This document shows positions 39,800 through 48,373 of a stretch of DNA of 64,000 nt, piece by piece; the first letter of the stretch is position 1; the number at the start of each line of letters is the position of its first letter. The translations under genes were made by a program, and so were the position numbers. The notes beneath the pieces are model-generated. The model worked only from the letters and a program-made list of their open reading frames with translations, was not told the origin of the DNA and searched no databases. This DNA comes from Candidatus Methylobacter oryzae. Its GTDB lineage: Bacteria; Pseudomonadota; Gammaproteobacteria; Methylococcales; Methylomonadaceae. Where the stretch lies: positions 1 to 64,000 of the forward strand of contig NZ_RYFG02000119.1 in the NCBI RefSeq assembly GCF_003994235.2, given 5' to 3'.

Positions 39800-40175
39800 C
39801 GGCTGTACGCGACAAGATTAAATGGAAGTACTGCCGGTACTAAGGCAATATCCATGCCTGCTTAAATATCAGCCGCTTGATTACGACGGCCGGATAATCG
39901 CTCGATTATGAAAAAACTTGATAAATCAATATGCTAAATTCTTTTCAATAAAGCTGACTTAAAATGTAGCCAATTGAATTAGCGAGTTATTTAACGGAAG
40001 AATCAGATTGTTTGAGGGTTATGCCGTAAAAAAGTGCGGCATATGCCGCACTTTTTGGCGTTGTGCCGGTATAAAGCCGGAAGATCGGTAACGGGTTAAA
40101 TCCGTTGCTTGTTGGGATATTAAACGCGTATAGCGCAACATTGCCCAATGCTGCGCAAAATCTGAGGACTAACGA
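39800..40175. other. Intergenic region between yggX and fecI-like gene
   Basis: A 376-base region holding the terminator at 40028-40056 and an AT-rich stretch (39900-40000) that should carry the fecI promoter. I find no further gene. Confidence 0.6.
40028..40056. terminator. Bidirectional Rho-independent terminator
   Basis: The perfect 18-base palindrome GTGCGGCATATGCCGCAC (40034-40051) is flanked by As on the left and five Ts on the right, so it can act on both strands. It should terminate the mutY-yggX transcript. Confidence 0.88.
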
Positions 40176-40448
40176 TCAAGCCTTTGGCGGCACGTAACCT
40201 TCCGGCATGTCGTTGTTGCCTTCAAACAGGAATTTGTCTCTTTCAGCGGCTAAAAATGCCCTGGCTTTCGGGTCGAAGCTGGCTAACCTGCCTTCGTTAA
40301 TCAGCATGGTTTGTTTGGCCAGCCATTCTTTCCAGGCTTGTTTGGATACTTTTTCAAATATTTCCTGGCCTTTGGGGCCCGGAAACGGCGGAATATCCAG
40401 GCCTTCGGCTTCTATTCCCAATTTTGCGCATTTAACCATTCTAGTCAT
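40176..40448 (-). CDS. yggX: Fe(2+)-trafficking protein YggX
   Basis: Small cytoplasmic protein (90 residues) of the YggX family, linked to iron handling and protection of Fe-S clusters from oxidation. It starts [20 protein letters not shown] with the conserved Cys7 and [17 protein letters not shown]. It overlaps the mutY stop by four bases, the classical mutY-yggX arrangement. Confidence 0.95.
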   Translation of the reverse strand: MTRMVKCAKLGIEAEGLDIPPFPGPKGQEIFEKVSKQAWKEWLAKQTMLINEGRLASFDPKARAFLAAERDKFLFEGNNDMPEGYVPPKA

Positions 40449-41494
40449 TTTATTTCCGTGTGTGATTGTTGCAACAGTCGCTTAACCGGCGCGGCTAAGC
40501 CAAGCTTATTGATTTGCCCGGTTTTATACCAGACAGTTTGATTGGCTTCCATCACAAAATTTATAGGGTTATCGGTTTGGATCAGCAGCGGCGTGTAATC
40601 CAAATGATAGTGGGAAAAGGTGTGGCGTCTGGTTGCCAACATCCGTTCGCCGGCAATATGAATATTCCTGCTGAAGCACCAGTCGCGCGCCGCTTCAACG
40701 TTATCGAATTCCGGCAAGCTCCATAATCCGCCCCAAATGCCGGCCGGCGGTCTTTTTTCCAATAATATTTGCTTATCGGCATTGCTCAACACTAATAAAA
40801 TCAGCTGTTTGACCGGTAAAATCTTGGCAGGTTTCGGCGTCGGATAGACCGAACTGTTGCCGGCAAGCCTGGCCAGGCAATCGGCGCTCAGAGGGCAAGC
40901 TTCGCAAGCCGGTTTGCTGCGGGTGCAAACCGTCGCGCCCAAGTCCATCATGGCTTGGGTGTAATCGGCGACGCGCTCGGCAGGCGTCAGCCTGGCACTG
41001 ATTTCCCACAGTTTTTTGTTGACCGCGCTGTTGCCCGGCCAGCCGTCTACGGCTCTAAAGCGAGTTAGCACTCTTTTAACATTGCCGTCGAGGATCGGAT
41101 GGCTTTTATTGAAAGCGATGCTCAATATGGCTCCCGCTGTCGACAGGCCTATGCCGGGCAGATCGACTATTTCGTCCAGGTTATCGGGGAAGCTGCCCCG
41201 CTCGGTAACCAGCTGCGCGGTTTTATGCAGGTTCCGTGCGCGCGCGTAATAGCCCAGTCCGGACCAGAGGTGTAAAACCTCGTCGACAGGCGCATTCGCC
41301 AGGCTTTCTATGTCGGGAAACTTTGCTATAAAAGCGTTGAAGTAAGGAATAACGGTAGCAACCTGGGTTTGCTGCAACATGGTTTCCGAAAGCCATACGC
41401 GGTAAGGCGTACGGTCTTTTTGCCAAGGCAGGTCTTTGCGGCCGTGCTGGTCGAACCAGGCCAGGATGTTGCGTTGAAAAGCGGATGGACTCAT
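40445..41494 (-). CDS. mutY: Adenine DNA glycosylase
   Basis: Removes adenine paired with 8-oxoguanine. The 349 residues include the HhH-GPD core (about 25-190; [15 protein letters not shown] with hairpin, catalytic Asp in VKRVLTRF-upstream ILDGN), the 4Fe-4S loop C-x6-C-x2-C-x5-C ([17 protein letters not shown]), and a C-terminal NUDIX-like 8-oxoG recognition domain. The heptameric repeat tract at 41511-41577 lies just upstream of its ATG and may cover its promoter or leader. Confidence 0.95.
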   Translation of the reverse strand: MSPSAFQRNILAWFDQHGRKDLPWQKDRTPYRVWLSETMLQQTQVATVIPYFNAFIAKFPDIESLANAPVDEVLHLWSGLGYYARARNLHKTAQLVTERGSFPDNLDEIVDLPGIGLSTAGAILSIAFNKSHPILDGNVKRVLTRFRAVDGWPGNSAVNKKLWEISARLTPAERVADYTQAMMDLGATVCTRSKPACEACPLSADCLARLAGNSSVYPTPKPAKILPVKQLILLVLSNADKQILLEKRPPAGIWGGLWSLPEFDNVEAARDWCFSRNIHIAGERMLATRRHTFSHYHLDYTPLLIQTDNPINFVMEANQTVWYKTGQINKLGLAAPVKRLLQQSHTEIK

Positions 41495-41510
41495 ATAAAG
41501 GCAAAAGACG

Positions 41511-41577
41511 AAAGGTGAAAGGTGAAAGGTGAAAGGTGAAAGGTGAAAGGTGAAAGGTGAAAGGTGAAAGGTGAAAG
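41511..41577. repeat. Heptamer tandem repeat upstream of mutY
   Basis: About 9.6 perfect copies of AAAGGTG in a row, 16 bases before the mutY start on the other strand (read there as CACCTTT). Seven is not a multiple of three, but the tract is outside any called gene. Slippage would change spacing in the mutY upstream region. Short remnants of the same unit appear near 45156-45169. Confidence 0.95.
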
Positions 41578-41630
41578 GGCATAGTTTAAGGGCTTTTTTC
41601 GCCCTGTGCCTTTCGGCTTTTATCTGCTCC

Positions 41631-43775
41631 TCACTTCTTCAAAAGCCCTTTCAACAGATCGCCAAGGCCGGGGCCGATTTTTTTGTCGATTTTATTAATC
41701 AGTTTTTCAACTTTGGCTTTGTTCTTGTCGGTTAATAATGACGCAACGTCTATTGTATAAGACGGCTTATCGAGTGTTCCTTCAATATTAATCGCCACCG
41801 CGCCTTTAATTTTGTCCGGCTCGGCCGCGTCCGGATCCAGCAGCTTGGCGTCGATTTTATAGTCCAGCGCTTCGGAAACCAGATTCAGGTTGCCCTTGCC
41901 GTCGACGCGTAATCTGGAGGATTTGGCGACAAGGTCGTTATTTTGGATCAGGCCGTTAGCAACCGTAGCCGTGCCGCTCATTTCCGAAAATAGCGTTTGG
42001 TCGTTTTTACTATCCGACGGCAATGCGGAACCTTTAATCAGCGCTTTGCCTTGATCGATAATTTTTTGCAGATTAAAACCTTTGATGACGCCATCCTTGA
42101 ACAGAAAGCTTAGCTGGCCGTTCAGCGAAGCTTCCAGCTCGTCCGGCTTGCGGCCCTGCCCTCGTAATTGCGCGGAGGCATTGACGATGCCGCCTATTGG
42201 CGCTGAACCTTTGTAATCTTTTAATAAAGGTTCGATTTGTACATGCTCTACTTTTTCGGTGACGGCCAGCGCCGGTTTATCGCCATGCGCATCGACGCTG
42301 AGATTGCCGGAATAGCTGCCTTGATAGAGTTGCTTGACCGATTGCTGCGAAGTGAACACGCCGTTTTTGCTGCTTAAGCTCATACGGATGTCTTGCATGG
42401 ACAAACCGTTGATTTTAAGTTTGCCGAGCGCGACGCTGCCATCGGCGTTCAGTTTTCTCAAGGTTTCGACAGGCAAGGCGGAAATCCCGGCAGCCAGCGC
42501 AATGGCCGGACTGGCGATAGGCTTTGACGACTTGTCCGCAACCGGTAAATAACGGCCGGCGTCCAATGCGTCAATGTTTAAGTCGAAGCTGATCATCGCT
42601 TGGGCAAAATCTTTAATATGGATAGCGCCGTTAATTTGCGTATCGTCCAATGTTATGCCCAGATTTTGCAGATCGGCGGAATTGCCTGTCGCGGTCAAGT
42701 CAAAGTTCGCGGCCAGCTTGCTTAGTGCATTCGCATCCTGCATCGCAGGCAACGCGATTGCGAGCTGCTGCATCACCTTGGCCGGACTGAATGGCGCAAT
42801 AGTCACCGGCCCCTGAAAAGATGGTTTATCCTTGATGGAGGTGGCGGTTATTTCAGCAGCGAGCGCCACATCGCCGGATATGAGTTTCACGCCGTTGATG
42901 TTGGCGGTCTGCCGGTTCATATCCAGCGCTGCATCGGCGGCGCTTAATGTCGCTGTGATCGATTTGCCGGGAATGCTTTCGCCTGCGCTGGTTATTTGCA
43001 GGTTACTTTGACGTAGCGTAAACGCATCGAGCTTTTCGTTAACGCTTAATTCGGTATTGAACTTGATGGCCTGCGTTGACTTGGAACCTTCCGTCAAAAC
43101 GGTCATAGAAGTAGAGACCGCAACCGGCTGATCAAAGGTGAATTTGTCGGTATTCAGGTTAAAGTCTTGTATTTTGATATGAGTTTCACTTTTCAGGTCG
43201 TCCCAGTTAATCCGGGCGTTTTCGATAGTGAGACCGTCAACGCTAAAAGTCATCGGTGTTGGAGCGGATGCAGGTTGTTCATCCTGTTTGCCGGCAACAG
43301 CAGCGGACGCCGCAGTCTTGGCTGTCAGATCATCCCAATTGCTTACGCCCTGCCGGTTCTTGGCAAGATTTAACGTCAGGCCTTTTAAAACAATGCGGCT
43401 GACTTCCAGTTTTTTCGATAACAGCGGCAGCAAGCGCACTTTTATGTCGCTTTCTTCCAAGGTTGCAAAAGGCCGGTCTTGAAATCCCGGCGCATTGCTT
43501 AACGAAAGTTTTCCTGTAGAAACGCCGATCCAGGGCAATAGCGAGAGTTTTAGGTCGCCGTCCAATACCAACTCCCGGCCGGTCTTATCTTTAACCGCAG
43601 CAGTAATTTCGGGCTTGAAATCATTGGGGTTGACGATGAACGGCAGGATGTAGACGGCAACGGCCAGCAACAAAACCAGTGCGGCAAGTGCCGATAATAT
43701 GATTTTAAAGCTGAGTTGAGCAGCCCGTCTGCTCAAACGAAACTTATGCCCTTCGGGTATAAACGGTTTTTCCAC
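41631..43775 (-). CDS. AsmA family envelope protein with element-derived N-terminus
   Basis: A 714-residue AsmA/TamB-like protein, thought to bridge or influence phospholipid transport between membranes. One N-terminal membrane helix ([20 protein letters not shown]) is followed by the family start [20 protein letters not shown], a long periplasmic beta-rich body and the AsmA C-terminal domain ([19 protein letters not shown]). The start is a GTG with AGGAG six bases upstream. Between it and the helix, residues about 5-24 ([20 protein letters not shown]) are encoded by palindromic element E read antisense to copies A and B. Confidence 0.9.
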   Translation of the reverse strand: MEKPFIPEGHKFRLSRRAAQLSFKIILSALAALVLLLAVAVYILPFIVNPNDFKPEITAAVKDKTGRELVLDGDLKLSLLPWIGVSTGKLSLSNAPGFQDRPFATLEESDIKVRLLPLLSKKLEVSRIVLKGLTLNLAKNRQGVSNWDDLTAKTAASAAVAGKQDEQPASAPTPMTFSVDGLTIENARINWDDLKSETHIKIQDFNLNTDKFTFDQPVAVSTSMTVLTEGSKSTQAIKFNTELSVNEKLDAFTLRQSNLQITSAGESIPGKSITATLSAADAALDMNRQTANINGVKLISGDVALAAEITATSIKDKPSFQGPVTIAPFSPAKVMQQLAIALPAMQDANALSKLAANFDLTATGNSADLQNLGITLDDTQINGAIHIKDFAQAMISFDLNIDALDAGRYLPVADKSSKPIASPAIALAAGISALPVETLRKLNADGSVALGKLKINGLSMQDIRMSLSSKNGVFTSQQSVKQLYQGSYSGNLSVDAHGDKPALAVTEKVEHVQIEPLLKDYKGSAPIGGIVNASAQLRGQGRKPDELEASLNGQLSFLFKDGVIKGFNLQKIIDQGKALIKGSALPSDSKNDQTLFSEMSGTATVANGLIQNNDLVAKSSRLRVDGKGNLNLVSEALDYKIDAKLLDPDAAEPDKIKGAVAINIEGTLDKPSYTIDVASLLTDKNKAKVEKLINKIDKKIGPGLGDLLKGLLKK
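43707..43762 (+). repeat. 56-bp palindromic element, copy E (in frame in AsmA N-terminus)
   Basis: Full copy between the GTG start and the membrane helix of the AsmA-family gene. It is translated from the strand opposite to that used in copies A and B, so both strands of the element are open. Confidence 0.92.
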
Positions 43776-43910
43776 AATATTCTCCTGGGGTAAAAGTAAT
43801 GACGATCAATTATGGAAGACAATTGCCGATAACAGCGGTTGCCAGTTAAACACTAATTGGGTAGAGTCTAAATGATTGTTTGTTCATTATAATTAAAATG
43901 AGGTAGGAAA

Positions 43911-44201
43911 ATGTTGCATTTAGCTAGATTTGCTGCGATTGCAGTGCTGATATGGTTTTATATGACTGCAAAGGAAAAAGGGCAGCCGCCTATCAATTGG
44001 GCCGTCACCGGTTTAATCGGTTATTGGATTGCGTGGTGGGCGGTTAAATTAACGGTGGTTTCCGCTTTATCGGGCATGGTTGCCAAAAGTGCGACAGGAA
44101 CTTTTTTGCTTGTGCAAGTTCCTGCGCTATGCGCGATTGGCGCGGCTTTTTTGATCAGGAAAAAGTTGATATCGAACGCGGCTGAAAAAGACGCCGATTA
44201 A
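43911..44201 (+). CDS. Small membrane protein of unknown function
   Basis: A 96-residue protein with three likely membrane helices (LARFAAIAVLIWFYM, WAVTGLIGYWIAWWAVKLTVV, LLVQVPALCAIGAAFLI) and a basic, then acidic tail. GAGGTAGGAAA precedes the ATG. I recognise no family. It lies between asmA (opposite strand) and nth. Confidence 0.7.
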   Translation: MLHLARFAAIAVLIWFYMTAKEKGQPPINWAVTGLIGYWIAWWAVKLTVVSALSGMVAKSATGTFLLVQVPALCAIGAAFLIRKKLISNAAEKDAD

Positions 44202-44353
44202 AAGCCTGTAAGATACGTCCCCTATTCCCTCAATATTAATAGAATTCAAAAAAGGATTACGTGGCAAAACACCGGATATGGTGTTTTCCGCGCGGATGCA
44301 GAAACCTGATTGATGAAGAACTGGGGACATTCTGAATCAAACCGGACAACAAT

Positions 44354-45025
44354 ATGAACCCCAAAAAACGCTTGGAAATTTTTGACCGGCTGGCTGCGGC
44401 CATACCCGATCCGACTACGGAACTGAACTATAACAGCGCTTTTGAATTATTAATCGCGGTCGTTTTGTCCGCTCAAGCAACCGATAAAGGCGTTAATAAA
44501 GCAACCGCCAAATTATTTCCGGTCGCTAATACGCCTGAAGACATTTTAGCCTTGGGTGAAAACGGTTTAAAAGAGTACATCAAGACCATCGGCTTATATA
44601 ACAGCAAGGCCACGCATATCATCACGCTCTGCCGGCAATTGCTTGAAAAACACGGCGGACAGGTGCCGCAAACGCGGGAAGAATTGGAAGCGCTGGCCGG
44701 AGTCGGCAGGAAAACCGCCAACGTAATATTAAACACCGCTTTTGGGCAGCATACGATTGCAGTGGATACGCATATCTTCAGGGTTGCCAACCGTACCGGC
44801 ATTGCTCCCGGTAAAAATGTGCTGGAAGTGGAACGCAAATTGGAAAAATTCGTGCCTAAAAAGCATATCAAAGATGCGCATCACTTACTGATTCTGCATG
44901 GCCGCTATACCTGCATCGCCAGAAAGCCGCGCTGTCCAAGTTGTGTCATTGAAGATTTGTGCGAGTATCGGCATAAAACCAAATATCAGGACGACGCCGC
45001 AACAGAGGTCAAATCAAGAAGTTAA
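44354..45025 (+). CDS. nth: Endonuclease III
   Basis: DNA glycosylase/AP lyase for oxidised pyrimidines. The 223 residues have the helix-hairpin-helix LAGVGRKTANVILN with the catalytic Lys, the catalytic Asp in AVDTHIFRVANR, and the C-terminal 4Fe-4S loop CIARKPRCPSCVIEDLC. Length is that of E. coli Nth plus a short tail. Confidence 0.96.
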   Translation: MNPKKRLEIFDRLAAAIPDPTTELNYNSAFELLIAVVLSAQATDKGVNKATAKLFPVANTPEDILALGENGLKEYIKTIGLYNSKATHIITLCRQLLEKHGGQVPQTREELEALAGVGRKTANVILNTAFGQHTIAVDTHIFRVANRTGIAPGKNVLEVERKLEKFVPKKHIKDAHHLLILHGRYTCIARKPRCPSCVIEDLCEYRHKTKYQDDAATEVKSRS

Positions 45026-45175
45026 CAAAATTAGCCACGGATCACCCAAAGTAGGCGCCTCTACGACGGCAAGGATGCCGGAGGTAGAGCAATTGCCGAG
45101 GCAACACATTAAACGGATAAGGCGAAAAAAACCGGCGTCGACACGGCCATTGTCTTTCACCTTTCACCTAAATCT

Positions 45176-45231
45176 TTATACCCTAAAGGGCATAAGTTTT
45201 GTTTGAGCTGGCAAACTGCTCAACTCAGCTT
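45176..45231 (-). repeat. 56-bp palindromic element, copy F (tandem)
   Basis: TTATACCCTAAAGGGCATAA followed by GTTTGAGCTGGCAAACTGCTCAACTCAGCTTT with a slightly diverged stem. It abuts copy G directly in the same orientation. Confidence 0.92.
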
Positions 45232-45287
45232 TATACCCAAAGGGCATAAGTAGGGTTTGAGCGGACAAGCCGCTCAACTCAGCTTTA
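45231..45287 (-). repeat. 56-bp palindromic element, copy G (tandem)
   Basis: TTATACCCAAAGGGCATAA followed by TGAGCGGACAAGCCGCTCA, head-to-tail with copy F and sharing its terminal bases. Confidence 0.92.
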
Positions 45288-45472
45288 ATCCGTGTGCATC
45301 TGTGGCTGAATAGTTACATAAAATTTATCGGGAAGAAGGATATTGATTTTTTATTTATTTGATTTTGATATGATAAGTCGCATTCGACGCATTTTTATCG
45401 TTTTTATCTCCGGGTTAAACGCCGGGAACGAATTGAAGCTCGATGTTTTTATACCAACACTCTGGAGTCAAC

Positions 45473-45868
45473 ATGAAAAAAATTAATAAAACCCCTTTAG
45501 CGACTGCAATGGGCGCTGCTTTTTTGTCTACTGTCGCTGCAAGCGCGGTTAATGCTGAAGCAAATCCTTTCGGTATGACTGAAATGTCGTCCGGCTACAT
45601 GCAAGTTGCGGAAGCCAATAAAGCGGCTGAAATGGCATGCGGCGCGGCAATGGGCATGGCGCCACAAAACAAAACTGCGGAAGGCGCATGTGCCGGCAAT
45701 AAAAAAACCGATGAAGCTAAAAAAGCGGCCGAAGGAAAATGCGGTGAGAGCATGTGCGGCGCGATGATGCAAGGCGGCAAAATGAAACCCGGCATGGAAG
45801 CGGCTTGCGGCGCGATGATGAAAGGCAAGGAAGGCGCTTGCGGAAACATGTCTAAAGACGCCAAATAA
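45473..45868 (+). CDS. Bufferin-type RiPP precursor (EGKCG-motif copper peptide)
   Basis: A 131-residue exported precursor. The signal peptide ends around VNA|EANPF. The mature part is Ala/Met/Lys-rich with six Cys in repeated contexts: MACGAAM, EGACAG, EGKCGESMCG, EAACGAM and EGACGN. EGKCG-type motifs are the modification sites of bufferins/HvfA-like peptides, whose Cys are converted by a DUF692 enzyme to copper-binding thiooxazoles. The DUF692 and DUF2063 genes follow directly. I use the ATG at 45473. The TAA stop overlaps the first base of palindromic element H. Confidence 0.86.
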   Translation: MKKINKTPLATAMGAAFLSTVAASAVNAEANPFGMTEMSSGYMQVAEANKAAEMACGAAMGMAPQNKTAEGACAGNKKTDEAKKAAEGKCGESMCGAMMQGGKMKPGMEAACGAMMKGKEGACGNMSKDAK

Positions 45869-45920
45869 AGCTGAGTTGAGCAGTTTGCCTGCGCAAACGA
45901 AACTTATGCCTTGGGTATAA
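45867..45920 (+). repeat. 56-bp palindromic element, copy H (overlaps bufA stop)
   Basis: Starts within the bufA TAA (AAATAAAGCTGAG) and ends TTATGCCTTGGGTATAA, two bases shorter than the others. Its hairpins lie between the precursor gene and the modification genes, where they could reduce read-through. Confidence 0.88.
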
Positions 45921-45994
45921 GTTTCCGATTTAGCACAAGGAGGGCATGATCATTATGCCCTCCAATTCCCTCCAAATTACAGTAAGGTGTTCTT

Positions 45995-46846
45995 ATGGAC
46001 ACAACGCAAAATCTCGTTCGCGGCGCCGGTTTAGGTCTTAGGCGGTCTTTTTTAACCCAAATTGTTGAATCGCCCCCTAAAGATGTCGACTTTTATGAAG
46101 TTGCGCCGGAAAACTGGATCACTATCGGCGGAAAGTTAGGCAAGCAATTTCGCGCGATGACCGAACGCTTTGACTTTATCGGTCATGGTTTGTCGCTGTC
46201 GCTAGGCAGCACCGACCCGCTGGATGAAAAATTCGTCCGCGAAATCAAACAATTCCTAGCCGAACATCAAATCAAGTTTTACAGCGAGCATTTAAGTTAT
46301 TGCAGTAAAGGCGGGCATTTATACGACCTGATGCCGATACCGTTCACGCAGGAAGCGGTAACCCACGTCGCCGGACGGATCAAGCGCGTACAGGATATTC
46401 TGGAGCAAAAGATAGCCATCGAAAATGTATCTTATTATGCCGCGCCGGGACAGGAAATGGCGGAAATCGATTTCTTCAATGCGGTTATCGAAGAAGCGGA
46501 CTGCGATGTGCTGATCGACATCAATAATATTTACGTGAACAGCGTTAATCACGGTTACGACGCCGAAGCTTTCTTAAAGGCCATACCTGCGCACCGCATC
46601 GCTTATGCACATATCGCCGGGCATTATGTCGAGGCTGAGAATTTCCTGGTCGATACCCACGGTTCAGAAGTGATTGATCCGGTCTGGAAGCTGCTGGGCA
46701 AGGCTTATGAGCTGTACGGCGTGTTTCCGACGTTGTTGGAACGCGATTTCAATATTCCCTCGATGGAAGAATTAATCAAGGAAGTTAATACCATCAGCAC
46801 TATACAAAAAGCCTGGGAAGCTCAGCATGCAAAGCAGTTCGCTTGA
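45995..46846 (+). CDS. MNIO (DUF692) peptide-modifying oxidase, BufB-like
   Basis: Multinuclear non-heme iron oxidase of 283 residues, TIM-barrel fold, related to MbnB. Metal-ligand and family motifs: EVAPENW, GHGLSLSLGS, FYSEHLSY, IENVSYY, CDVLIDINNIYVN, YAHIAGHYV and LLERDFNIP. With its partner it should modify Cys in the EGKCG motifs of the upstream peptide. It is 126 bases downstream of the precursor gene and overlaps the partner gene by 20 bases. Confidence 0.93.
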   Translation: MDTTQNLVRGAGLGLRRSFLTQIVESPPKDVDFYEVAPENWITIGGKLGKQFRAMTERFDFIGHGLSLSLGSTDPLDEKFVREIKQFLAEHQIKFYSEHLSYCSKGGHLYDLMPIPFTQEAVTHVAGRIKRVQDILEQKIAIENVSYYAAPGQEMAEIDFFNAVIEEADCDVLIDINNIYVNSVNHGYDAEAFLKAIPAHRIAYAHIAGHYVEAENFLVDTHGSEVIDPVWKLLGKAYELYGVFPTLLERDFNIPSMEELIKEVNTISTIQKAWEAQHAKQFA

Positions 46847-47600
46847 AGCCGACATGAAAATCGATTTTAAAGCCAAACAATTTGAGTTTGCGGCCTATCT
46901 CAGGGATCCCGAAAACAATCCGCCGCCTGCCGATGTTTCGCCGGAACGGATGGCGATGTACCGCGAACTGTTTTTTAATAATATCGATAGTTTCCTGTCA
47001 GTTAACTTTCCGGTATTGCGGACAATTTTGAATGACCGGCAATGGTTCGAGCTGGCTCAGGATTTTTTTGCAAAACATGCCAATCAATCGCCGCATTTTT
47101 CGCAAATTCCGGAAGAGTTTCTGGATTATCTGCAAAACGAGCGGGACAGTTCGGCTGATTTTCCGTTTATGTTGGAGCTAGCCCATTACGAATGGGTGGA
47201 AATGGCTTTATCTATCGCCAGGGAAACCGTGACTGCGAATCGCCAGAACCTGGATGAACTGTACAACTTACGCATTCGGCTGTCGCCTTTGGCCTGGCCG
47301 CTGGCCTATCAATATCCTGTGCAGAAAATATCCCCCGCTTTTTTACCCGAGACTGCGCCGGAACAAGCCACATTCCTGGTTGTTTATCGCAATCCGGATG
47401 ACGAGGTTAATTTTATAGAAATCACTCCGGTCACCTACCGGCTGCTGGAGATCATCCAGGAAAACGAGGAAATGCCGGCAGCGGATTGCCTGAAACAAGT
47501 AGCCGAGGAATTGAACCATCCCAATCCTGAAATAATCGTATCGGGCGGCTTGCAGATACTGAAAGAATTAGCGGAGAAGACGGTGGTTATCTTAGCCTAG
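46827..47600 (+). CDS. DUF2063 partner protein, BufC-like
   Basis: A 257-residue protein with the N-terminal DUF2063 domain (FEFAAYLRDPENNPPP, RMAMYRELFFNNIDSFLSVNFPVL) and a C-terminal winged-helix-like part. It is the usual partner that presents precursor peptide to the DUF692 oxidase. The ATG at 46827 lies inside the bufB-like gene; an ATG at 46854 is possible. The operon ends at the 135-bp element. Confidence 0.9.
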   Translation: MQSSSLEADMKIDFKAKQFEFAAYLRDPENNPPPADVSPERMAMYRELFFNNIDSFLSVNFPVLRTILNDRQWFELAQDFFAKHANQSPHFSQIPEEFLDYLQNERDSSADFPFMLELAHYEWVEMALSIARETVTANRQNLDELYNLRIRLSPLAWPLAYQYPVQKISPAFLPETAPEQATFLVVYRNPDDEVNFIEITPVTYRLLEIIQENEEMPAADCLKQVAEELNHPNPEIIVSGGLQILKELAEKTVVILA

Positions 47601-47612
47601 GCCGGCAGATTT

Positions 47613-47747
47613 AGACCTTCCAGGTTTTTACTGGAGCCGCTCCCGGCGGCTCCAGCACTTCTGACCTCCATGGATGGAGGAAATGCCGAGGACTGCCGGG
47701 AGCAGGCTCGACCGCCATCCATGGCAGTCGTAAAATCTGGAAGGTCT
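47613..47747 (+). repeat. 135-bp multi-hairpin element, copy 3
   Basis: Full-length copy in the same orientation as copy 2, bounded by AGACCTTCCAGGTTTT and AAAATCTGGAAGGTCT. It lies between the convergent bufC-like gene and the 157-residue lipoprotein gene. Confidence 0.93.
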
Positions 47748-47760
47748 GTATTTAAGTCGA

Positions 47761-48234
47761 TCAGTTAGCCTGCTGCGGGGCTCTGGAGAAATCCGGCCCT
47801 TTAGGAAGAGCGTTTTGTTGCAGGCAGTGGTATGCCGCATTTTCATATTTGATGACTAAAGACTGGGCATTTTTATGTTCGCCAAGGAACAGTTGAGCTT
47901 CATCGGCGGTCAAATCCTTCATCAAAAATTTGGCTATGCACATGCAAGGCGTGGAGTAGCGATTTTTATCGAATTCTTTATTGGTTGAATGTTTCAGCTC
48001 CCGTTCCACGCATTGGTCGGCAAAATCATGCTCGAACTTATGTTTTTGTACGTCGGTAACCGGCTCGTCATGGGAATGGTCGAACGGGTTATGCACCGGT
48101 TTAGCAACAGCGACTGATTGTTTAGCGTCTGCAACTTTCTCTTTATCGTCCGAACAGCCGGCAACGGATAATGCGATAACCATGCCGGTCAATGCGGCGA
48201 AAAGGAAATTTTTAGTAAATCTGGGCGTTTTCAT
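47761..48234 (-). CDS. Lipoprotein of unknown function
   Basis: A 157-residue lipoprotein with signal MVIALSVAGC (lipobox), a His/Asp-rich segment HNPFDHSHDEP and a helical domain with four further Cys (DQCVEREL, TPCMCIAKFL, YHCLQQNAL). The paired Cys may form disulfides or bind metal. I recognise no family. It is convergent with the bufferin operon. Confidence 0.7.
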   Translation of the reverse strand: MKTPRFTKNFLFAALTGMVIALSVAGCSDDKEKVADAKQSVAVAKPVHNPFDHSHDEPVTDVQKHKFEHDFADQCVERELKHSTNKEFDKNRYSTPCMCIAKFLMKDLTADEAQLFLGEHKNAQSLVIKYENAAYHCLQQNALPKGPDFSRAPQQAN

Positions 48235-48373
48235 ATATTTAAATCATAAAATAGTTACTAGGGTTATCCGAACTTTATCATTTTATTAAAGCTCGTTCTA
48301 CTGATCTTCGTCATGTGTACAAATAGCGCTACTTGTTACGCGCTTGTTTTCGCTATCATGCGGTTTTTCATTC

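Larger units (their letters stand above)
45026..45472. other. Intergenic region between nth and the bufferin operon
   Basis: A 447-base region. It holds the tandem palindromic elements F and G, a CTTTCACCTTTCACC remnant of the heptamer tract (45155-45169) and a fragment of the CCGTGT repeat family. Candidate promoter sequence upstream of bufA includes TATGATAA near 45369 and a GGGAAC box near 45425 that could serve an ECF sigma factor. None of these is strong enough to call alone. Confidence 0.5.

Noticed and set aside
39800-40020. Fur box upstream of the fecI-like gene
   Set aside because: The AT-rich stretch has no convincing GATAATGAT-type inverted repeat by eye. A matrix scan would be needed to decide.
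41511-41577. CRISPR-like repetition
   Set aside because: The unit is seven bases with no spacers, so it is a simple tandem repeat. No CRISPR array was found in the window.
45420-45460. ECF sigma promoter for the bufferin operon
   Set aside because: A GGGAAC box is present, but no matching -10 at the right distance, so I do not list it as a feature.
45473-47600. Methanobactin operon (mbnABC)
   Set aside because: The precursor has a signal peptide and EGKCG-type motifs, not a short leader and Cys pair core. The second gene is DUF2063, not MbnC-like, so the bufferin reading fits better.
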